The notes: generated by a model from the letters alone, not told the origin. A DNA stretch of 64,000 bases from Paraburkholderia sp. BL10I2N1 (GCF_004361815.1 NZ_SNWA01000002.1:2108001-2172000); one strand, 5' to 3'. Shown: positions 8,959 through 19,922, numbered from the stretch's first letter. Program-made: numbers and translations.

Positions 8959-9232
8959 GATGGACGGATCCTCGCATCAGTCCGACCCTCTACGCCGCGC
9001 GCGCCTTCGCTGGCGCGCGCGGCGCGGCTTGCTGGAAAACGATCTGATCTTCGAACGTTTTTTCAGCCGATATGAGCATGACCTCAGCGATGCCGATGTG
9101 GGCGCGCTCACGCGCCTGCTCGAGCTGAGCGATAACGACCTGATGGACTTGCTGCTTGCGCGCAAGGAACCGGAAGGCGACCTTGCCGACCCGGGCGTCA
9201 AACGGGTGCTGGAGCTGCTGCGCGTTGTGTGA
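8948..9232 (+). CDS. sdhE: Succinate dehydrogenase assembly factor SdhE (FAD assembly)
   Basis: A 94-residue protein of the SdhE/YgfY/Sdh5 family that promotes covalent flavin attachment to SdhA. The signature [10 protein letters not shown] (the RGxxE motif at about residues 26-30) and the helical [23 protein letters not shown] segment fit the five-helix fold. It overlaps the end of sdhB by 11 bases, which indicates translational coupling. A shorter start at the internal ATG (residue 5) is possible. Confidence 0.92.
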   Translation: MLSEMDGSSHQSDPLRRARLRWRARRGLLENDLIFERFFSRYEHDLSDADVGALTRLLELSDNDLMDLLLARKEPEGDLADPGVKRVLELLRVV

Positions 9233-9311
9233 GTGTCGCGCGCGCAGGGTTGTTGTGTCCAGGCGTGCAATTATCGAAACCCTGTTTCCATACTTCGATT
9301 GAGGATGTGCT

Positions 9312-10613
9312 ATGACCCCGTCAGATGTTAAAGCCACGCTATCGTTCAGCGACAACTCGCCGAGCGTCGAAATGCCGATCTACAAGGGCACGATGGGCCC
9401 GGATGTAATCGACATCCGTAAACTGTACGGCCAGACCGGCAAGTTCACGTACGATCCGGGCTTCATGTCGACGGCGGCGTGCAATTCGGCGATCACGTAC
9501 ATCGACGGCGACAAGGGTGAACTGCTGTATCGCGGCTACCCGATCGACAACCTCGCGCAGAACGCCGACTTTCTCCAGACCTGCTACCTGCTGCTGAAGG
9601 GCGAACTGCCAAACAAGCAGCAGAACGACGAGTTCGTGAACACCGTCACGAAGCACACGATGGTGCACGAGCAGATGCACTTCTTCTTCCGTGGCTTCCG
9701 TCGCGATGCGCACCCGATGGCGATTCTGGTCGCTGCGGTCGGCGCACTGTCGGCGTTCTATCACGACTCGTTGAACATCAATGACCCGCGTCACCGCGAA
9801 GTGTCGGCGATCCGCATGATCGCAAAGCTGCCGACGCTCGTCGCCATGGCGTACAAGTACAGCATCGGCCAGCCGTTTGTGTATCCGAAGAACGAGCTGT
9901 CGTACAGCGCGAACTTCATGCACATGATGTTCTCGAACCCGTGCGAAGAGTACAAGGTCAACGACGTGCTGGTGCGCGCGCTCGACCGCATCCTGATCCT
10001 GCATGCGGACCACGAACAGAACGCTTCGACCTCGACCGTGCGTCTGGCCGGTTCGTCGGGTGCCAATCCGTTCGCGTGTATCGCCGCGGGTATTGCGTGC
10101 CTGTGGGGCCCGGCGCACGGCGGTGCGAACGAAGCCGCGCTGAACATGCTGGAAGAAATCGGCTCGGTCGACAACATTTCCGAGTTCATCAGGCAGGTGA
10201 AGGACAAGAACTCGGGCGTGAAGCTGATGGGCTTCGGTCACCGTGTGTACAAGAACTACGATCCGCGTGCGAAGCTGATGCGCGAAACGTGCCACGAAGT
10301 GCTCGAAGAACTGGGCCTGCACGACGACCCGCTGTTCAAGCTGGCCATGGCGCTCGAAAAGATCGCGCTGGAAGACGAATACTTCGTGTCGCGCAAGCTG
10401 TACCCGAACGTCGATTTCTACTCGGGCATCGTGCAGCGCGCGCTGGGCATTCCGACGTCGATGTTCACGTGCATCTTCGCGATGGCACGCACGGTCGGCT
10501 GGATCGGTCAGTGGAACGAGATGATTGCCGATCCGGAGCAGAAGATTGGCCGTCCGCGTCAGCTTTTCGTCGGCGAAACGCCGCGTGAAGCAAAGTCGAT
10601 CGACCAGCGTTAA
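9312..10613 (+). CDS. gltA: Citrate synthase (type II)
   Basis: The product condenses acetyl-CoA and oxaloacetate to citrate. The 433-residue length and N-terminal domain are those of NADH-sensitive hexameric type II enzymes of Gram-negatives. Catalytic segments are [13 protein letters not shown] (about residue 235), [14 protein letters not shown] (about 305) and the DFYSGIV Asp region (about 365). GAGGA precedes the ATG. It follows sdhE by 79 bases and ends in a strong terminator, closing the sdh-gltA block. Confidence 0.97.
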   Translation: MTPSDVKATLSFSDNSPSVEMPIYKGTMGPDVIDIRKLYGQTGKFTYDPGFMSTAACNSAITYIDGDKGELLYRGYPIDNLAQNADFLQTCYLLLKGELPNKQQNDEFVNTVTKHTMVHEQMHFFFRGFRRDAHPMAILVAAVGALSAFYHDSLNINDPRHREVSAIRMIAKLPTLVAMAYKYSIGQPFVYPKNELSYSANFMHMMFSNPCEEYKVNDVLVRALDRILILHADHEQNASTSTVRLAGSSGANPFACIAAGIACLWGPAHGGANEAALNMLEEIGSVDNISEFIRQVKDKNSGVKLMGFGHRVYKNYDPRAKLMRETCHEVLEELGLHDDPLFKLAMALEKIALEDEYFVSRKLYPNVDFYSGIVQRALGIPTSMFTCIFAMARTVGWIGQWNEMIADPEQKIGRPRQLFVGETPREAKSIDQR

Positions 10614-10680
10614 TCAGTTGTCGGGCCGGCGAGCGTCCGGCGAGCTTCGCCAGGACTCAACGACAAACGTCTGATAAAAA

Positions 10681-10714
10681 ACGCCCCAACGGGTACTCCG
10701 TTGGGGCGTTTTTG
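10681..10714 (+). terminator. Strong intrinsic terminator of gltA
   Basis: A perfect 12-bp stem (ACGCCCCAACGG with CCGTTGGGGCGT) with a five-base loop is followed by a T run. The sequence before it (AAAAA) would also allow use from the minus strand. Confidence 0.9.
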
Positions 10715-10744
10715 TATTGTGTGTCGTCGCGCGTACTGGTAGCT

Positions 10745-10987
10745 ATGACGCCTTCGACCGGCTTCTTATGCGTTCGAGTGGACGCGAGCCATTTCGATTG
10801 GCCTTCGATGTTCCGTACGTTCCAGGGCTGGACCGCGCTGACGCCGCAAGGCCTCGGCGACGGCACCTTGCAACTGGTTCCGATGGCGAATGCGACGGCA
10901 TGCGTCGTGCTGCGTGCGTTGCAGGACGACGTACCCGACGACGAACTGTGCGGTGCACAACCTGCCCGGGTGTTGTCCGAACTGTAG
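10745..10987 (+). pseudogene. Remnant of a DUF1479 (YbiU-like) family gene
   Basis: This 80-codon frame reads [20 protein letters not shown], then [18 protein letters not shown]. This is the pattern I associate with the C-terminal half of DUF1479 proteins (E. coli YbiU and relatives, about 420 residues, putative Fe(II)/2-oxoglutarate oxygenases). The N-terminal two thirds are missing and the frame stops just before the region that should carry the later His-rich part. No good ribosome-binding site precedes the ATG. It lies between the gltA terminator and leuC. It is probably decayed, and assignment from memory leaves some doubt. Confidence 0.55.
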
Positions 10988-11193
10988 TGCAATCAACGTG
11001 TTGCGGGCGGGAGTACAGCGTCCGCAACGCGCGCTCGCACGCTTGCCGGGTAACGTCGATACAGGTATCGGCACTACCACCCAACTCCATGTTTTTTATC
11101 GCTTTTCTCGATAACGGGTAAGCAAAGGATGTCATCTGCGTGGCATAATCGACCGAACACGGATTGCCCGCAGTCATTACTACCCCGCATACC

Positions 11194-12603
11194 ATGGCAC
11201 AGACTCTCTACGACAAATTGTGGAACACGCACGTGGTCCACACGGAAGACGACGGTACGACGCTTCTCTATATCGACCGTCACCTGCTGCACGAAGTCAC
11301 CAGCCCGCAGGCGTTCGACGGCCTCAGGCTGGCTGGGCGTCCGGTGTGGCGCATCAGCTCGAATCTGGCGGTCTCGGACCACAACGTGCCGACTACGGAT
11401 CGCAGCCATGGCATCGCTGATCCAGTGTCGAAGCTGCAGGTCGATACGCTTGACGCCAACTGCGACGCCTACGGTATCACGCAGTTCAAGATGAACGATC
11501 TGCGTCAGGGCATCGTGCACATCATCGGGCCGGAGCAGGGCGCGACGCTGCCGGGCATGACGATCGTCTGCGGCGACTCGCACACGTCGACGCACGGCGC
11601 GTTCGGCGCGCTTGCACATGGCATTGGTACATCGGAAGTCGAACACGTGCTCGCCACGCAAACCTTGCTGCAGAAGAAGAGCAAGAACATGCTCGTCAAG
11701 GTCGAAGGACCGCTGCCGCGCGGCTGCACCGCGAAGGACATCGTGCTGGCCATCATCGGCAGGATCGGTACGGCGGGCGGCACGGGCTACGCAATCGAAT
11801 TCGGTGGCTCAACCATTCGCGCGCTGTCGATGGAAGGCCGTATGACGGTCTGCAACATGGCGATCGAAGCGGGCGCGCGCGCGGGCATGGTCGCGGTCGA
11901 CGATACGACCGTCGAGTACCTGAAGGGCCGTCCGTTCTCGCCGGAAGGCGTCGAGTGGGATCACGCCGTCGAAAACTGGAAGCAGTTCAAGTCCGACCCG
12001 GATGCGCAGTTCGACCGAGTGGTCGAATTGAATGCGGCCGAGATCGTGCCGCAGGTTACGTGGGGTACGTCGCCGGAGATGGTGACATCGGTCGATGGCC
12101 GGGTGCCGGATCCGGAACGCGAGAAGGATCCCGTCAAGCGCGACGCGATGGAGCGTGCATTGAATTACATGGCGCTTGAACCGAATCTGCCGATCGAGTC
12201 GATCAAGCCGGACAAGATTTTCATCGGCTCGTGCACGAACGCGCGCATCGAAGATTTGCGTGCTGCCGCTTACGTTGTGAAGAAACTGGGTCGCCGCGTC
12301 GCGCCGAACATTCGTCTCGCGATGGTGGTGCCGGGCTCGGGCCTCGTGAAGGCGCAGGCGGAACGCGAAGGCCTCGACAAGGTCTTTACCGACGCCGGTT
12401 TCGAGTGGCGCGAACCGGGCTGTTCGATGTGTCTCGCCATGAATGCCGACCGGCTCGAACCGGGTGAGCGTTGTGCGTCGACGTCGAACCGCAATTTCGA
12501 AGGTCGTCAAGGCGCGGGTGGCCGTACCCACCTCGTGAGCCCCGCAATGGCCGCAGCGGCGGCTATCGAAGGGCATTTCGTAGATATTCGCAAGCTGGGA
12601 TGA
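11194..12603 (+). CDS. leuC: 3-isopropylmalate dehydratase large subunit
   Basis: LeuC with LeuD isomerises 2-isopropylmalate to 3-isopropylmalate in leucine synthesis, using a [4Fe-4S] cluster. The 469-residue product has the cluster Cys in [14 protein letters not shown] (about residue 350) and the pair in [10 protein letters not shown] (about 410-413), plus [14 protein letters not shown] (about 127-140). The start [10 protein letters not shown] at 11194 is the family start; an in-frame ATG 30 bases upstream is less likely. The stop codon overlaps the start of the entericidin-like gene (ATGA). Confidence 0.97.
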   Translation: MAQTLYDKLWNTHVVHTEDDGTTLLYIDRHLLHEVTSPQAFDGLRLAGRPVWRISSNLAVSDHNVPTTDRSHGIADPVSKLQVDTLDANCDAYGITQFKMNDLRQGIVHIIGPEQGATLPGMTIVCGDSHTSTHGAFGALAHGIGTSEVEHVLATQTLLQKKSKNMLVKVEGPLPRGCTAKDIVLAIIGRIGTAGGTGYAIEFGGSTIRALSMEGRMTVCNMAIEAGARAGMVAVDDTTVEYLKGRPFSPEGVEWDHAVENWKQFKSDPDAQFDRVVELNAAEIVPQVTWGTSPEMVTSVDGRVPDPEREKDPVKRDAMERALNYMALEPNLPIESIKPDKIFIGSCTNARIEDLRAAAYVVKKLGRRVAPNIRLAMVVPGSGLVKAQAEREGLDKVFTDAGFEWREPGCSMCLAMNADRLEPGERCASTSNRNFEGRQGAGGRTHLVSPAMAAAAAIEGHFVDIRKLG

Positions 12604-12767
12604 ATTACATGATCAAAAGCACTATTCGCATCACGTGGTTGCGCCGCCTTGCGCTGGGGTCGCTTGCGGCTGCGCTGCTTGGTCTCACCGGATGCAACAC
12701 GATGCACGGCTTCGGCGAGGATTTGCAGCACCTCGGCGGATCCATCAGCAACCACGCGGAAAAATGA
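12600..12767 (+). CDS. Entericidin-like small lipoprotein
   Basis: A 55-residue lipoprotein. A basic, hydrophobic N-terminus (to about residue 28) ends in a lipobox, GLTGC. The rest, [21 protein letters not shown], is the entericidin A/B pattern. Entericidins are small envelope lipoproteins linked to stress and stationary-phase lysis in E. coli; the function here is unknown. The ATG overlaps the leuC stop as ATGA; a second ATG at 12609 could also serve. It sits between leuC and leuD, so it is likely expressed with the leucine genes. Confidence 0.82.
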   Translation: MNYMIKSTIRITWLRRLALGSLAAALLGLTGCNTMHGFGEDLQHLGGSISNHAEK

Positions 12768-12881
12768 GCGTCGGCGAGCGCTGAGCAGATAGAAGCGTTT
12801 TTTGATTGTTGCCGGCGATACGGCCTTCGGTTCCAGGTGTTTCGAAGGTGTTTCGAACGGTTTTGAACAGGCGCAAGCGTC

Positions 12882-13532
12882 ATGGATAAATTCATCGTAC
12901 ACACCGGCGTCGTGGCGCCGCTCGATCGCGAGAACGTCGACACGGACGCGATCATTCCGAAGCAGTTCCTGAAATCGATCAAGCGCAGTGGCTTCGGTCC
13001 GAACGCGTTCGACGAGTGGCGCTACCTTGATCACGGCGAGCCGGGTCAGGACAATTCGAAGCGTCCGCTGAATCCGGATTTCGTCCTGAACCAGCCGCGC
13101 TATCAGGGCGCGTCGATCCTGCTGGCACGCAAGAATTTCGGCTGCGGCAGTTCGCGCGAACATGCTCCCTGGGCGTTGCAGCAGTATGGGTTCCGCGCCC
13201 TGATCGCACCGAGTTTCGCGGACATCTTCTACAACAACTGCTTCAAGAACGGCCTGTTGCCGATCGTGCTGACCGAGTTGCAGGTGGACCACCTGTTCAA
13301 CGAAACGTACGCATTCAACGGCTTCAAACTGACCGTCGACCTCGAAGCGCAAGTGGTGCGCGTGGGCGACGGCACCGAATATCCGTTCGACGTGGCGGCC
13401 TTCCGCAAGTACTGTCTGCTGAACGGTTTCGACGACATCGGACTCACGTTGCGTCATGCGGACAAGATCCGTCAGTTCGAAGCTGAGCGGCTTGCCAAAC
13501 AGCCGTGGCTGAATCACCGCATCGTCAGCTGA
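12882..13532 (+). CDS. leuD: 3-isopropylmalate dehydratase small subunit
   Basis: The 216-residue swivelling-domain partner of LeuC. The substrate-binding [14 protein letters not shown] motif lies at about residues 86-99, and the N-terminal [12 protein letters not shown] segment is family-typical. It is separated from leuC only by the entericidin-like gene and 114 bases. Confidence 0.97.
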   Translation: MDKFIVHTGVVAPLDRENVDTDAIIPKQFLKSIKRSGFGPNAFDEWRYLDHGEPGQDNSKRPLNPDFVLNQPRYQGASILLARKNFGCGSSREHAPWALQQYGFRALIAPSFADIFYNNCFKNGLLPIVLTELQVDHLFNETYAFNGFKLTVDLEAQVVRVGDGTEYPFDVAAFRKYCLLNGFDDIGLTLRHADKIRQFEAERLAKQPWLNHRIVS

Positions 13533-13602
13533 CGCGCGCTTTGACGCGTGGTCGGGAAGTCGAACGCGTCACAGTACTCACAAAAACAGGCAAGGAAATC
13601 GA

Positions 13603-14670
13603 ATGAAGATTGCAGTGTTGCCCGGCGACGGCATCGGTCCGGAAATCGTCAAGGAAGCAGTCAAGGTTCTGAACGCGCTCGACGAGAAGTTCGAGCTCGA
13701 AGAAGCGCCCGTTGGCGGTGCGGGATATGAGGCGCAGGGGCACCCGCTGCCGGAATCGACGCTCGCGCTGGCCAAGGCCGCCGATGCGATCCTGTTCGGC
13801 GCGGTTGGCGACTGGAAGTACGATTCGCTCGAACGCGCATTGCGCCCGGAGCAGGCCATTCTCGGCTTGCGCAAACATCTGCAACTGTTCGCCAACTTCC
13901 GTCCGGCAATCTGCTATCCGCAGCTCACAGGCGCGTCGTCGCTGAAGGAAGAAATCGTTTCGGGCCTCGACATCCTGATCGTGCGCGAACTGAACGGCGA
14001 CATTTACTTCGGTTCGCCGCGCGGTGTGCGCGAGGCGCCGGATGGTCCGTTCGCGGGTGCGAAGGAAGGCTTCGACACGATGCGTTATTCGGAGCCGGAA
14101 GTGCGCCGCATCGCCCACGTCGCGTTCCAGGCCGCGCAAAAGCGCGGCCAGAAGCTGACGTCGGTCGACAAGGCGAATGTGCTCGAGACTTCGCAGCTCT
14201 GGAAGGACGTGATGATCGACGTCGCGAAGGAATACGCAGATGTCGAACTGTCACACATGTATGTCGATAACGCGGCGATGCAACTCGTGAAGGCGCCGAA
14301 GTCGTTCGACGTCATCGTGACCGGCAACATGTTCGGTGACATCCTGTCGGACGAAGCCGCCATGCTGACGGGCTCGATCGGCATGCTGCCTTCGGCTTCG
14401 CTCGACAAGAACAACAAGGGCTTGTACGAGCCGTCCCACGGTTCGGCGCCAGATATCGCAGGAAAAGGCGTGGCGAACCCGCTGGCGACGATCCTGTCGG
14501 CCGCGATGATGCTGCGTTACTCGCTGAACAAGGCAGAGCAGGCCGATCGCATCGAAAGCGCAGTGAAGAAGGTGCTGGAGCAGGGCTACCGCACTGGCGA
14601 CATCCTCACGCCCGGCTGCAGGCAGGTGGGCACGGCGGCGATGGGCGACGCAGTACTGGCGGCGCTGTAA
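13603..14670 (+). CDS. leuB: 3-isopropylmalate dehydrogenase
   Basis: The 355-residue NAD-dependent enzyme oxidises 3-isopropylmalate to 2-isopropyl-3-oxosuccinate, which decarboxylates to the keto acid precursor of leucine. The start [16 protein letters not shown], the [11 protein letters not shown] substrate loop (about 85-95), the [16 protein letters not shown] metal-binding Asp residues (about 240-255) and the [18 protein letters not shown] signature (about 275-292) are intact. GGAA precedes the ATG. Confidence 0.97.
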   Translation: MKIAVLPGDGIGPEIVKEAVKVLNALDEKFELEEAPVGGAGYEAQGHPLPESTLALAKAADAILFGAVGDWKYDSLERALRPEQAILGLRKHLQLFANFRPAICYPQLTGASSLKEEIVSGLDILIVRELNGDIYFGSPRGVREAPDGPFAGAKEGFDTMRYSEPEVRRIAHVAFQAAQKRGQKLTSVDKANVLETSQLWKDVMIDVAKEYADVELSHMYVDNAAMQLVKAPKSFDVIVTGNMFGDILSDEAAMLTGSIGMLPSASLDKNNKGLYEPSHGSAPDIAGKGVANPLATILSAAMMLRYSLNKAEQADRIESAVKKVLEQGYRTGDILTPGCRQVGTAAMGDAVLAAL

Positions 14671-14718
14671 GCGGTCAGTTGTCGTGAAATAACGGGCAGT
14701 AGGGCGCGAATTGGTCCT

Positions 14719-14747
14719 AAAGTGGCCATTTCGCGCGCAAAGTGGCC
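14719..14747. repeat. Two direct copies of AAAGTGGCC, 20 bp apart
   Basis: Copies at 14719-14727 and 14739-14747 are spaced by two helical turns, upstream of the asd leader. This is the arrangement of tandem regulator sites, but no regulator is identified. Confidence 0.4.
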
Positions 14748-14788
14748 GATTGGGCCGCCAGTTTGCGTTTTTCGTGTAGACTCTAGCG

Positions 14789-14905
14789 ATGGCGAAGTTT
14801 CCTCAAATCTCCTCGATTTCGAACCTCCACGGCAAAACGGCCCGTGCGGTTGAGTTCGCCATTACTGTCAAAACGATTACCCCGAAAACGATCACGAAGC
14901 GCTGA
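14789..14905 (+). CDS. Candidate asd leader peptide, Thr/Ile/Lys-rich 38-codon ORF
   Basis: The frame starts at ATG 14789 and ends at TGA 14903-14905. The peptide ends ITVKTITPKTITKR, so 11 of its last 14 residues are Thr, Ile or Lys, the amino acids whose pathways branch from or run through aspartate semialdehyde. E. coli thrL shows the same kind of bias upstream of thrABC. There is no convincing ribosome-binding site. A TAGACT at 14777-14782 would place a transcript start at the ATG itself (leaderless), but no clear -35 element goes with it. It lies 84 bases before asd. Translation and function are inference; the ORF is directly visible. Confidence 0.45.
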   Translation: MAKFPQISSISNLHGKTARAVEFAITVKTITPKTITKR

Positions 14906-14926
14906 TCGTCCGTCGTGCCCGCCCGT

Positions 14927-14965
14927 CTTCCCCGCGCGGTCACGCCGGGCAAAGTTGCGGGGAAG
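14927..14965 (+). promoter_or_regulatory. Hairpin between the candidate leader ORF and asd
   Basis: CTTCCCCGC (14927-14935) pairs perfectly with GCGGGGAAG (14957-14965), nine base pairs with further pairing inside the loop. It ends ten bases before the GAAGGG ribosome-binding site of asd and has no T run, so it may act on translation or pausing rather than as a terminator. Confidence 0.45.
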
Positions 14966-14989
14966 CATCCACTCGAAGGGTATGAAGTC

Positions 14990-16111
14990 ATGAACGTAGG
15001 TCTCGTAGGTTGGCGCGGCATGGTCGGCAGTGTCCTGATGCAACGTATGCAGCAGGAAGGCGATTTCGATCTGATCGAACCGGTGTTTTTCAGCACCAGC
15101 AATGCGGGCGGCAATGCACCGTCGTTCGCCAAAAACGAGACGAAGCTCAAGGACGCGTCGAGCATCGACGACCTGAAGAAGTGCGACGCCATCATTTCCT
15201 GCCAGGGCGGCGACTACACGAACGAAGTATTCCCAAAGCTGCGCGCAGCAGGCTGGAACGGCTACTGGATCGACGCGGCTTCGTCGCTTCGCATGAAGGA
15301 CGATGCGGTCATCATTCTCGATCCGGTCAACCTTGACGTGATCAAGAATGCGCTCGTTAAGGGCCAGAAGAATTTCATCGGTGGCAACTGCACGGTCAGC
15401 CTGATGCTGATGGCGCTCGGCGGCCTGTTCCGCGAAAACCTCGTCGACTGGATGACGGCCATGACGTATCAGGCCGCATCGGGCGCGGGCGCGCAGAACA
15501 TGCGCGAACTGCTGTCGCAAATGGGTACGCTGCACGGCGCCGTGAAGGAAGAACTCGCGAATCCGTCGTCGGCGATTCTCGACATCGATCGCCGCGTGCT
15601 GGCCGCCATGAACAGCGACAGCATGCCGACCGATCATTTCGGCGTGCCGCTCGCCGGTTCGCTGATTCCGTGGATCGACAAGGATCTCGGCAACGGCATG
15701 TCGAAGGAAGAGTGGAAGGGCGGCGCGGAAACCAACAAGATTCTGGGCAAGCCGGCCATGGGCACGCCGGGTTCGATCCCGGTCGACGGCCTGTGCGTGC
15801 GGATCGGCGCAATGCGCTGCCATTCGCAGGCACTGACGATCAAGCTGAACAAGGACGTGCCGCTCGACGAGATCAACGGCATCCTCGCGTCGGCCAACGA
15901 CTGGGTGAAGGTTGTGCCGAATGAGCGCGAGGCGTCGATGCGCGATCTGTCGCCGGCAGTGGTGACGGGCACGCTGACGGTGCCGGTCGGCCGTCTGCGC
16001 AAGCTGGCGATGGGCGGCGAGTATCTGTCGGCGTTCACGGTCGGCGACCAGTTGCTGTGGGGCGCGGCCGAACCGCTGCGTCGGATGCTGCGCATTCTGC
16101 TCGACAAGTAA
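14990..16111 (+). CDS. asd: Aspartate-semialdehyde dehydrogenase
   Basis: The 373-residue NADPH enzyme makes aspartate semialdehyde, the branch point to lysine/diaminopimelate, threonine, isoleucine and methionine. The N-terminal [18 protein letters not shown] is the nucleotide-binding motif, [16 protein letters not shown] (about residue 133) has the catalytic Cys, and [12 protein letters not shown] (about 273) has the catalytic His. The start at 14990 follows GAAGGG; an upstream in-frame start at 14915 would add an unrelated extension. It is preceded by the candidate leader ORF and followed by a terminator. Confidence 0.97.
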   Translation: MNVGLVGWRGMVGSVLMQRMQQEGDFDLIEPVFFSTSNAGGNAPSFAKNETKLKDASSIDDLKKCDAIISCQGGDYTNEVFPKLRAAGWNGYWIDAASSLRMKDDAVIILDPVNLDVIKNALVKGQKNFIGGNCTVSLMLMALGGLFRENLVDWMTAMTYQAASGAGAQNMRELLSQMGTLHGAVKEELANPSSAILDIDRRVLAAMNSDSMPTDHFGVPLAGSLIPWIDKDLGNGMSKEEWKGGAETNKILGKPAMGTPGSIPVDGLCVRIGAMRCHSQALTIKLNKDVPLDEINGILASANDWVKVVPNEREASMRDLSPAVVTGTLTVPVGRLRKLAMGGEYLSAFTVGDQLLWGAAEPLRRMLRILLDK

Positions 16112-16146
16112 AGTAAACTACGCGCTTACGACGCGTAGAAAATTCA

Positions 16147-16175
16147 AAAGCGTCGCGCTTGCGCGGCGCTTTTTT
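16147..16175 (+). terminator. Intrinsic terminator of asd
   Basis: AAAAGCG.CGCGC pairs with GCGCG.CGCTTTT around a two-base centre and is followed by a T run. It separates asd from the fimV-like gene. Confidence 0.85.
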
Positions 16176-16247
16176 CATTGTGTGCTCGAAATCTTGTTTC
16201 CATCCAACCCCCAAAATGGGCAGCGCGACTACGCGCAAGAGCTCCCG

Positions 16248-18341
16248 ATGATCGTTCGATTCCATTCCCCTCGTGCAGCGGCATTTCGAGTCCGTGCCGC
16301 GCGTTCAGCCTGTATGACGGCGACTGTTGCCTTCGCATTTGCGCTGACCGGTGCTGGCGCCGTCCATGCCGCGCCGACCGACCCGGCAAGCGCAGCGAGC
16401 GGAGCGGCAGTCGTCGAGTCCGACGCTCAGTACACGGTGCATCCGGGTCAGTCGCTGAACGATGTCGCGATTGCGCTGACTCAGTCGCATGATCGCGCGA
16501 CGCTGGCGCGTGCGGCGAAGGCGATCTTCGACGCGAACTCCAGCGCGTTCATGGGACACGATCCGAGCCGCCTGAAGCTCGGCGCGGTGCTGAATGTCCC
16601 GTCGCTCGATACGCTGGGCGTCGCGGCGAGCGGAGCCGTTGGAGCTGCGGCCGCGACAGGGGTGTCCGGCACGGTAGCCTCGTCCGTGCCCGCGGTTGCG
16701 TCGTCTGCTGCCGTTTCGGCCGCAACTTCCGGCCAGCCGGCGTCCGCCAGTGCGGCGACCGCCAATGTCGCGAGCGCTCCGGCTTCGGCGAGTGCTCCGG
16801 CAGTCGTGGCAGCTTCGTCGGTTGCAGCCGGTGTGGCGTCGCAGGCTGCGGAATCCGCTGCATCGCCGGCGGCGTCGGCAAGCGGTGCGCATGTCTGGGC
16901 TGGCGCGATTCAACCGGTCGCGAGTGCTCCTGTCGAAGGCGCGTCCGGCGCTGGCGCGACCCCGGCGGTTGCAGCGCCTCAGCCCGCATCGCAGGTTCGT
17001 GCGCCGGTTTCGAGCCTCCAGCAACTGCTTGCGTTGAAAAATCGGGTGTTGATGGAACTGCAGAAACACGGCATTGGAACGTCGAAGCAGGCGCCGCAGG
17101 GTGGTAGCGTAATGGCCGTCCAACCGTCTACGGAACAGGCAACGGGTGTCGGAGTGGCGCCCGGGGCCACGGTTGCCTCGTCCGCTATCGTGAGCACCCC
17201 GCAAACCAATGGTGGAATGGCGGGCTTGTCGCAGCCAGTGGTCGCTGCCGTTGCGGGCGGCGTCGCGGCGGTGATTGCGTTGATCGCGAGCCTGGCGGCG
17301 CGTCGTCGCCGTAGTCGCACGGCGGCGAATGATGAGGCCGCCGCGGCAGGTGCGAATGAGAGCGAGGCGATGGGCGATCAAGGTTCGGTCCCAGATCACG
17401 GTTCGATTGCAACGCCGGCGGCGGGGTCCGTACATGAGGACGTGCTGCCTTCAACGAGGCACGCCGAGACGCTGGCCGACGCAACCGGTGCGGCGAGCCT
17501 GGCAGCCGCCGCCGAACTGGGCGCCGATGCCCTCCCGCAAGAGCAGTTTGAGCCATCGGCCGACGAACAGGACGACGACGGTGTCCAGTACGTAGGTTCT
17601 GGTTTCCACAGTGAGCCGGTGCAGTACGTCGAACCCGGCTCGTCCGCGACCCCTGGGATTCCTGTCGCGCCGCAGGACGACCCACTTCGGCACGGGGCGC
17701 ACGCTGAACCCGACTATCCGGTCCAACTGGAAACGCTGGGTCATCATGACGAAGCGTTCGACGTAGCGCAACCACCCGCGCCGCCGCTCGATCTTGCAGC
17801 GCCGTCTGTAGCGCCGACAGCGCCGCGTACCAACCTGCCACACCCGATCGAATTCCCGCACGACGCGGTCCAGGCCCTCGGCAGTCTCGATATGCCGTTG
17901 CCGCCGCGCACGGAGTCGCCGGCATCGTTCGACGGGACCTCGTCGCCGGCACCTTTGACGACCCAACCCGTCGTCGCGCCGGAGATCACGGCGCGGCAGG
18001 CGATCGTCCCGCCGCCCGGAGCGTCACATGTATCCGAGGAAATCGAAGCCGGCACGGCGGGTTCGGCAGCGGTTGCGGGGCTCGGCGCGATGCCATTCGG
18101 CGCGCTGAAACTCGATTTCGACCTCGAACTGCCTCCGAGCCCGGCGCAACCGCTGCCGGCATTCACCCCGGAAGACATCGCAAAAATCGCCCGCAACAAG
18201 CTCGAACTCGCGAGCGAATATATCGAGCTGGGCGATCTGTCCGGTGCTCGTGCGCTGATCAACGAAGTGATCGAATCGAACGACGCCGCGACGCGCAGTG
18301 AGGCTCGCGCCTTGCTGTCGACGCTCGCGCCGCTTTCGTGA
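16248..18341 (+). CDS. FimV-like inner-membrane protein with LysM-type domain
   Basis: A 697-residue protein of the FimV/HubP family. A signal-like segment lies at about residues 20-42, followed by a LysM-like stretch ([18 protein letters not shown], about 63-80, continuing to about 125). A long Ala/Ser/Pro-rich linker leads to one membrane segment near residues 325-345, ending ARRRRS. A long acidic cytoplasmic part ends in the conserved FimV C-terminal repeat ([20 protein letters not shown], about 645-665). FimV proteins bind peptidoglycan and organise polar proteins such as type IV pilus and secretion components. Low-complexity composition makes internal boundaries uncertain. The stop overlaps the truA start by one base. 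Confidence 0.85.
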   Translation: MIVRFHSPRAAAFRVRAARSACMTATVAFAFALTGAGAVHAAPTDPASAASGAAVVESDAQYTVHPGQSLNDVAIALTQSHDRATLARAAKAIFDANSSAFMGHDPSRLKLGAVLNVPSLDTLGVAASGAVGAAAATGVSGTVASSVPAVASSAAVSAATSGQPASASAATANVASAPASASAPAVVAASSVAAGVASQAAESAASPAASASGAHVWAGAIQPVASAPVEGASGAGATPAVAAPQPASQVRAPVSSLQQLLALKNRVLMELQKHGIGTSKQAPQGGSVMAVQPSTEQATGVGVAPGATVASSAIVSTPQTNGGMAGLSQPVVAAVAGGVAAVIALIASLAARRRRSRTAANDEAAAAGANESEAMGDQGSVPDHGSIATPAAGSVHEDVLPSTRHAETLADATGAASLAAAAELGADALPQEQFEPSADEQDDDGVQYVGSGFHSEPVQYVEPGSSATPGIPVAPQDDPLRHGAHAEPDYPVQLETLGHHDEAFDVAQPPAPPLDLAAPSVAPTAPRTNLPHPIEFPHDAVQALGSLDMPLPPRTESPASFDGTSSPAPLTTQPVVAPEITARQAIVPPPGASHVSEEIEAGTAGSAAVAGLGAMPFGALKLDFDLELPPSPAQPLPAFTPEDIAKIARNKLELASEYIELGDLSGARALINEVIESNDAATRSEARALLSTLAPLS

Positions 18342-19147
18342 TGCGGATTGCGCTAGGGATCCAGTATGACGGCGCCGCATTTTGCGGGTGGCAGTCACAA
18401 CCGCATGGCAAGACCGTGCAGGACGAACTGGAACGTGCGCTGCGCGAATTCGCTCAGACGCCCTTGCAGACCGTCGTGGCTGGCCGAACGGACACCGGCG
18501 TACATGGCCTGGGACAGGTCGTTCACTTCGATACTGAACTCGATCGCGCGCCGTTTTCGTGGGTGCGCGGCACGAATGCGTTCCTGCCGAAAACTGTCGC
18601 CGTGCAATGGGCGCAGCCGATGCCGGAAGCATTCCACGCGCGCTTCTCGGCGTTCGAGCGGACCTACTTCTACGTGCTGTACGTGCACCCGGTCCGCTCG
18701 CCGATGCTGGACGGGAGCGCGGGCTGGATCCACACCCCGCTCGACGTCGAAGCGATGCGCGCCGCGGCCGCCTGCCTGATCGGCGAGCACGATTTTTCGG
18801 CGTTCCGTTCGTCGGAATGCCAGGCGAAGACGCCGGTTAAGCATCTGTATCAGATCGACGTTCGGCAGCAGGGCGATTTCATTCACTTTCGCTTTCGCGC
18901 CAACGCTTTCCTGCACCACATGGTGCGCAACCTGATGGGTTGCCTCGTGGCAGTGGGACGTGGACGCCAGCCGGCCGGCTGGCTGGCCGATGTCCTCGCG
19001 AGCCGCGACCGTAACAACGCCGCGCCGACTTTCATGCCAGACGGCCTGTATCTCGCGCAGGTCGGCTATCCTGAGGAATTCGCGGTGCCCGCCGCGCACG
19101 CTGGCAGCGTGCCGTGGAGCGCCGTATGGACGCAACCGGAATCATGA
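18341..19147 (+). CDS. truA: tRNA pseudouridine(38-40) synthase
   Basis: The 268-residue enzyme converts U38-U40 in tRNA anticodon arms to pseudouridine. The catalytic Asp is residue 51 in [14 protein letters not shown]; the N-terminal [16 protein letters not shown] and the later HHMVRNLMG segment are typical. The start ATG overlaps the fimV-like stop (TGATG). A GTG codon directly before it is a possible alternative start. The end overlaps trpF. Confidence 0.96.
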   Translation: MRIALGIQYDGAAFCGWQSQPHGKTVQDELERALREFAQTPLQTVVAGRTDTGVHGLGQVVHFDTELDRAPFSWVRGTNAFLPKTVAVQWAQPMPEAFHARFSAFERTYFYVLYVHPVRSPMLDGSAGWIHTPLDVEAMRAAAACLIGEHDFSAFRSSECQAKTPVKHLYQIDVRQQGDFIHFRFRANAFLHHMVRNLMGCLVAVGRGRQPAGWLADVLASRDRNNAAPTFMPDGLYLAQVGYPEEFAVPAAHAGSVPWSAVWTQPES

Positions 19148-19860
19148 TCCCATCCCAGCCTGAGTCCTCCAGTTTGCCCGCGACCGAAGCACAGGCGGCG
19201 CCACGCCCGCACCGCACGCGCATCAAGCTGTGCGGCCTGTCGACAGCGGAAGACGTCGCACACGCGATCGATCTTGGCGCCGATGCGATCGGCCTCGTGT
19301 TCTATCCACCCAGCCCGCGTTCCGTGACGGTGGCGCAGGCCGTCGACCTGACGCGCGATATCCCGCCGTTTGTGTCGGTGGTCGGGCTCTTCGTCAATGC
19401 ATCGCCGGAATGGATGCGTGAGGTTGCCAGCAATGCGCAGCTCACCTTGCTGCAATTCCATGGCGACGAGACGCCGGAACAGTGCGAAACGCTGGCGAAC
19501 ATTGCGGGTTTGCCTTGGTTGCGTGCATTGCGCGTCGGGGCTGATACTCAGCGGGCCGATTTGGTAAAATCAGCGCTTAACTATTCAGCTGCCAGCGCCC
19601 TCCTGTTCGACGCACATGTCGAGGGCTACGGCGGCGGCGGAAAGGTATTCGATTGGTCACTTATTTCTCCAGAGCTCGCGCGTCAGGGCGTTTTGAGTGG
19701 TGGGTTGAACGCGCAAAACGTCAGTGATGCCATCCATCGCTTGCACCCGTACGCGGTCGATGTCTCGAGCGGCATCGAAGTGCCGGGTGCGAAGGGCGTG
19801 AAAGATCACGCCCGGATGGCGGCATTCGTACGCGCGGTGCGCGAAGCGGATGCCGGGTGA
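19144..19860 (+). CDS. trpF: Phosphoribosylanthranilate isomerase
   Basis: The 238-residue TIM-barrel enzyme performs the Amadori rearrangement in tryptophan synthesis. [10 protein letters not shown] carries the catalytic Cys, [15 protein letters not shown] and LLQFHGDE are conserved, and the catalytic Asp is in [26 protein letters not shown] near the C-terminus binds phosphate. I chose ATG 19144, which overlaps the truA stop as ATGA; in-frame ATGs at 19114 and 19126 are less likely. trpB follows after 62 bases. trpC and trpD are not in the window. Confidence 0.93.
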   Translation: MIPSQPESSSLPATEAQAAPRPHRTRIKLCGLSTAEDVAHAIDLGADAIGLVFYPPSPRSVTVAQAVDLTRDIPPFVSVVGLFVNASPEWMREVASNAQLTLLQFHGDETPEQCETLANIAGLPWLRALRVGADTQRADLVKSALNYSAASALLFDAHVEGYGGGGKVFDWSLISPELARQGVLSGGLNAQNVSDAIHRLHPYAVDVSSGIEVPGAKGVKDHARMAAFVRAVREADAG

Positions 19861-19922
19861 TACAGGCGGCGCTCGCGGTTTCAACAGAAACCGGCGCTGC
19901 ACACTGAGAAAGAGTGAAACAA

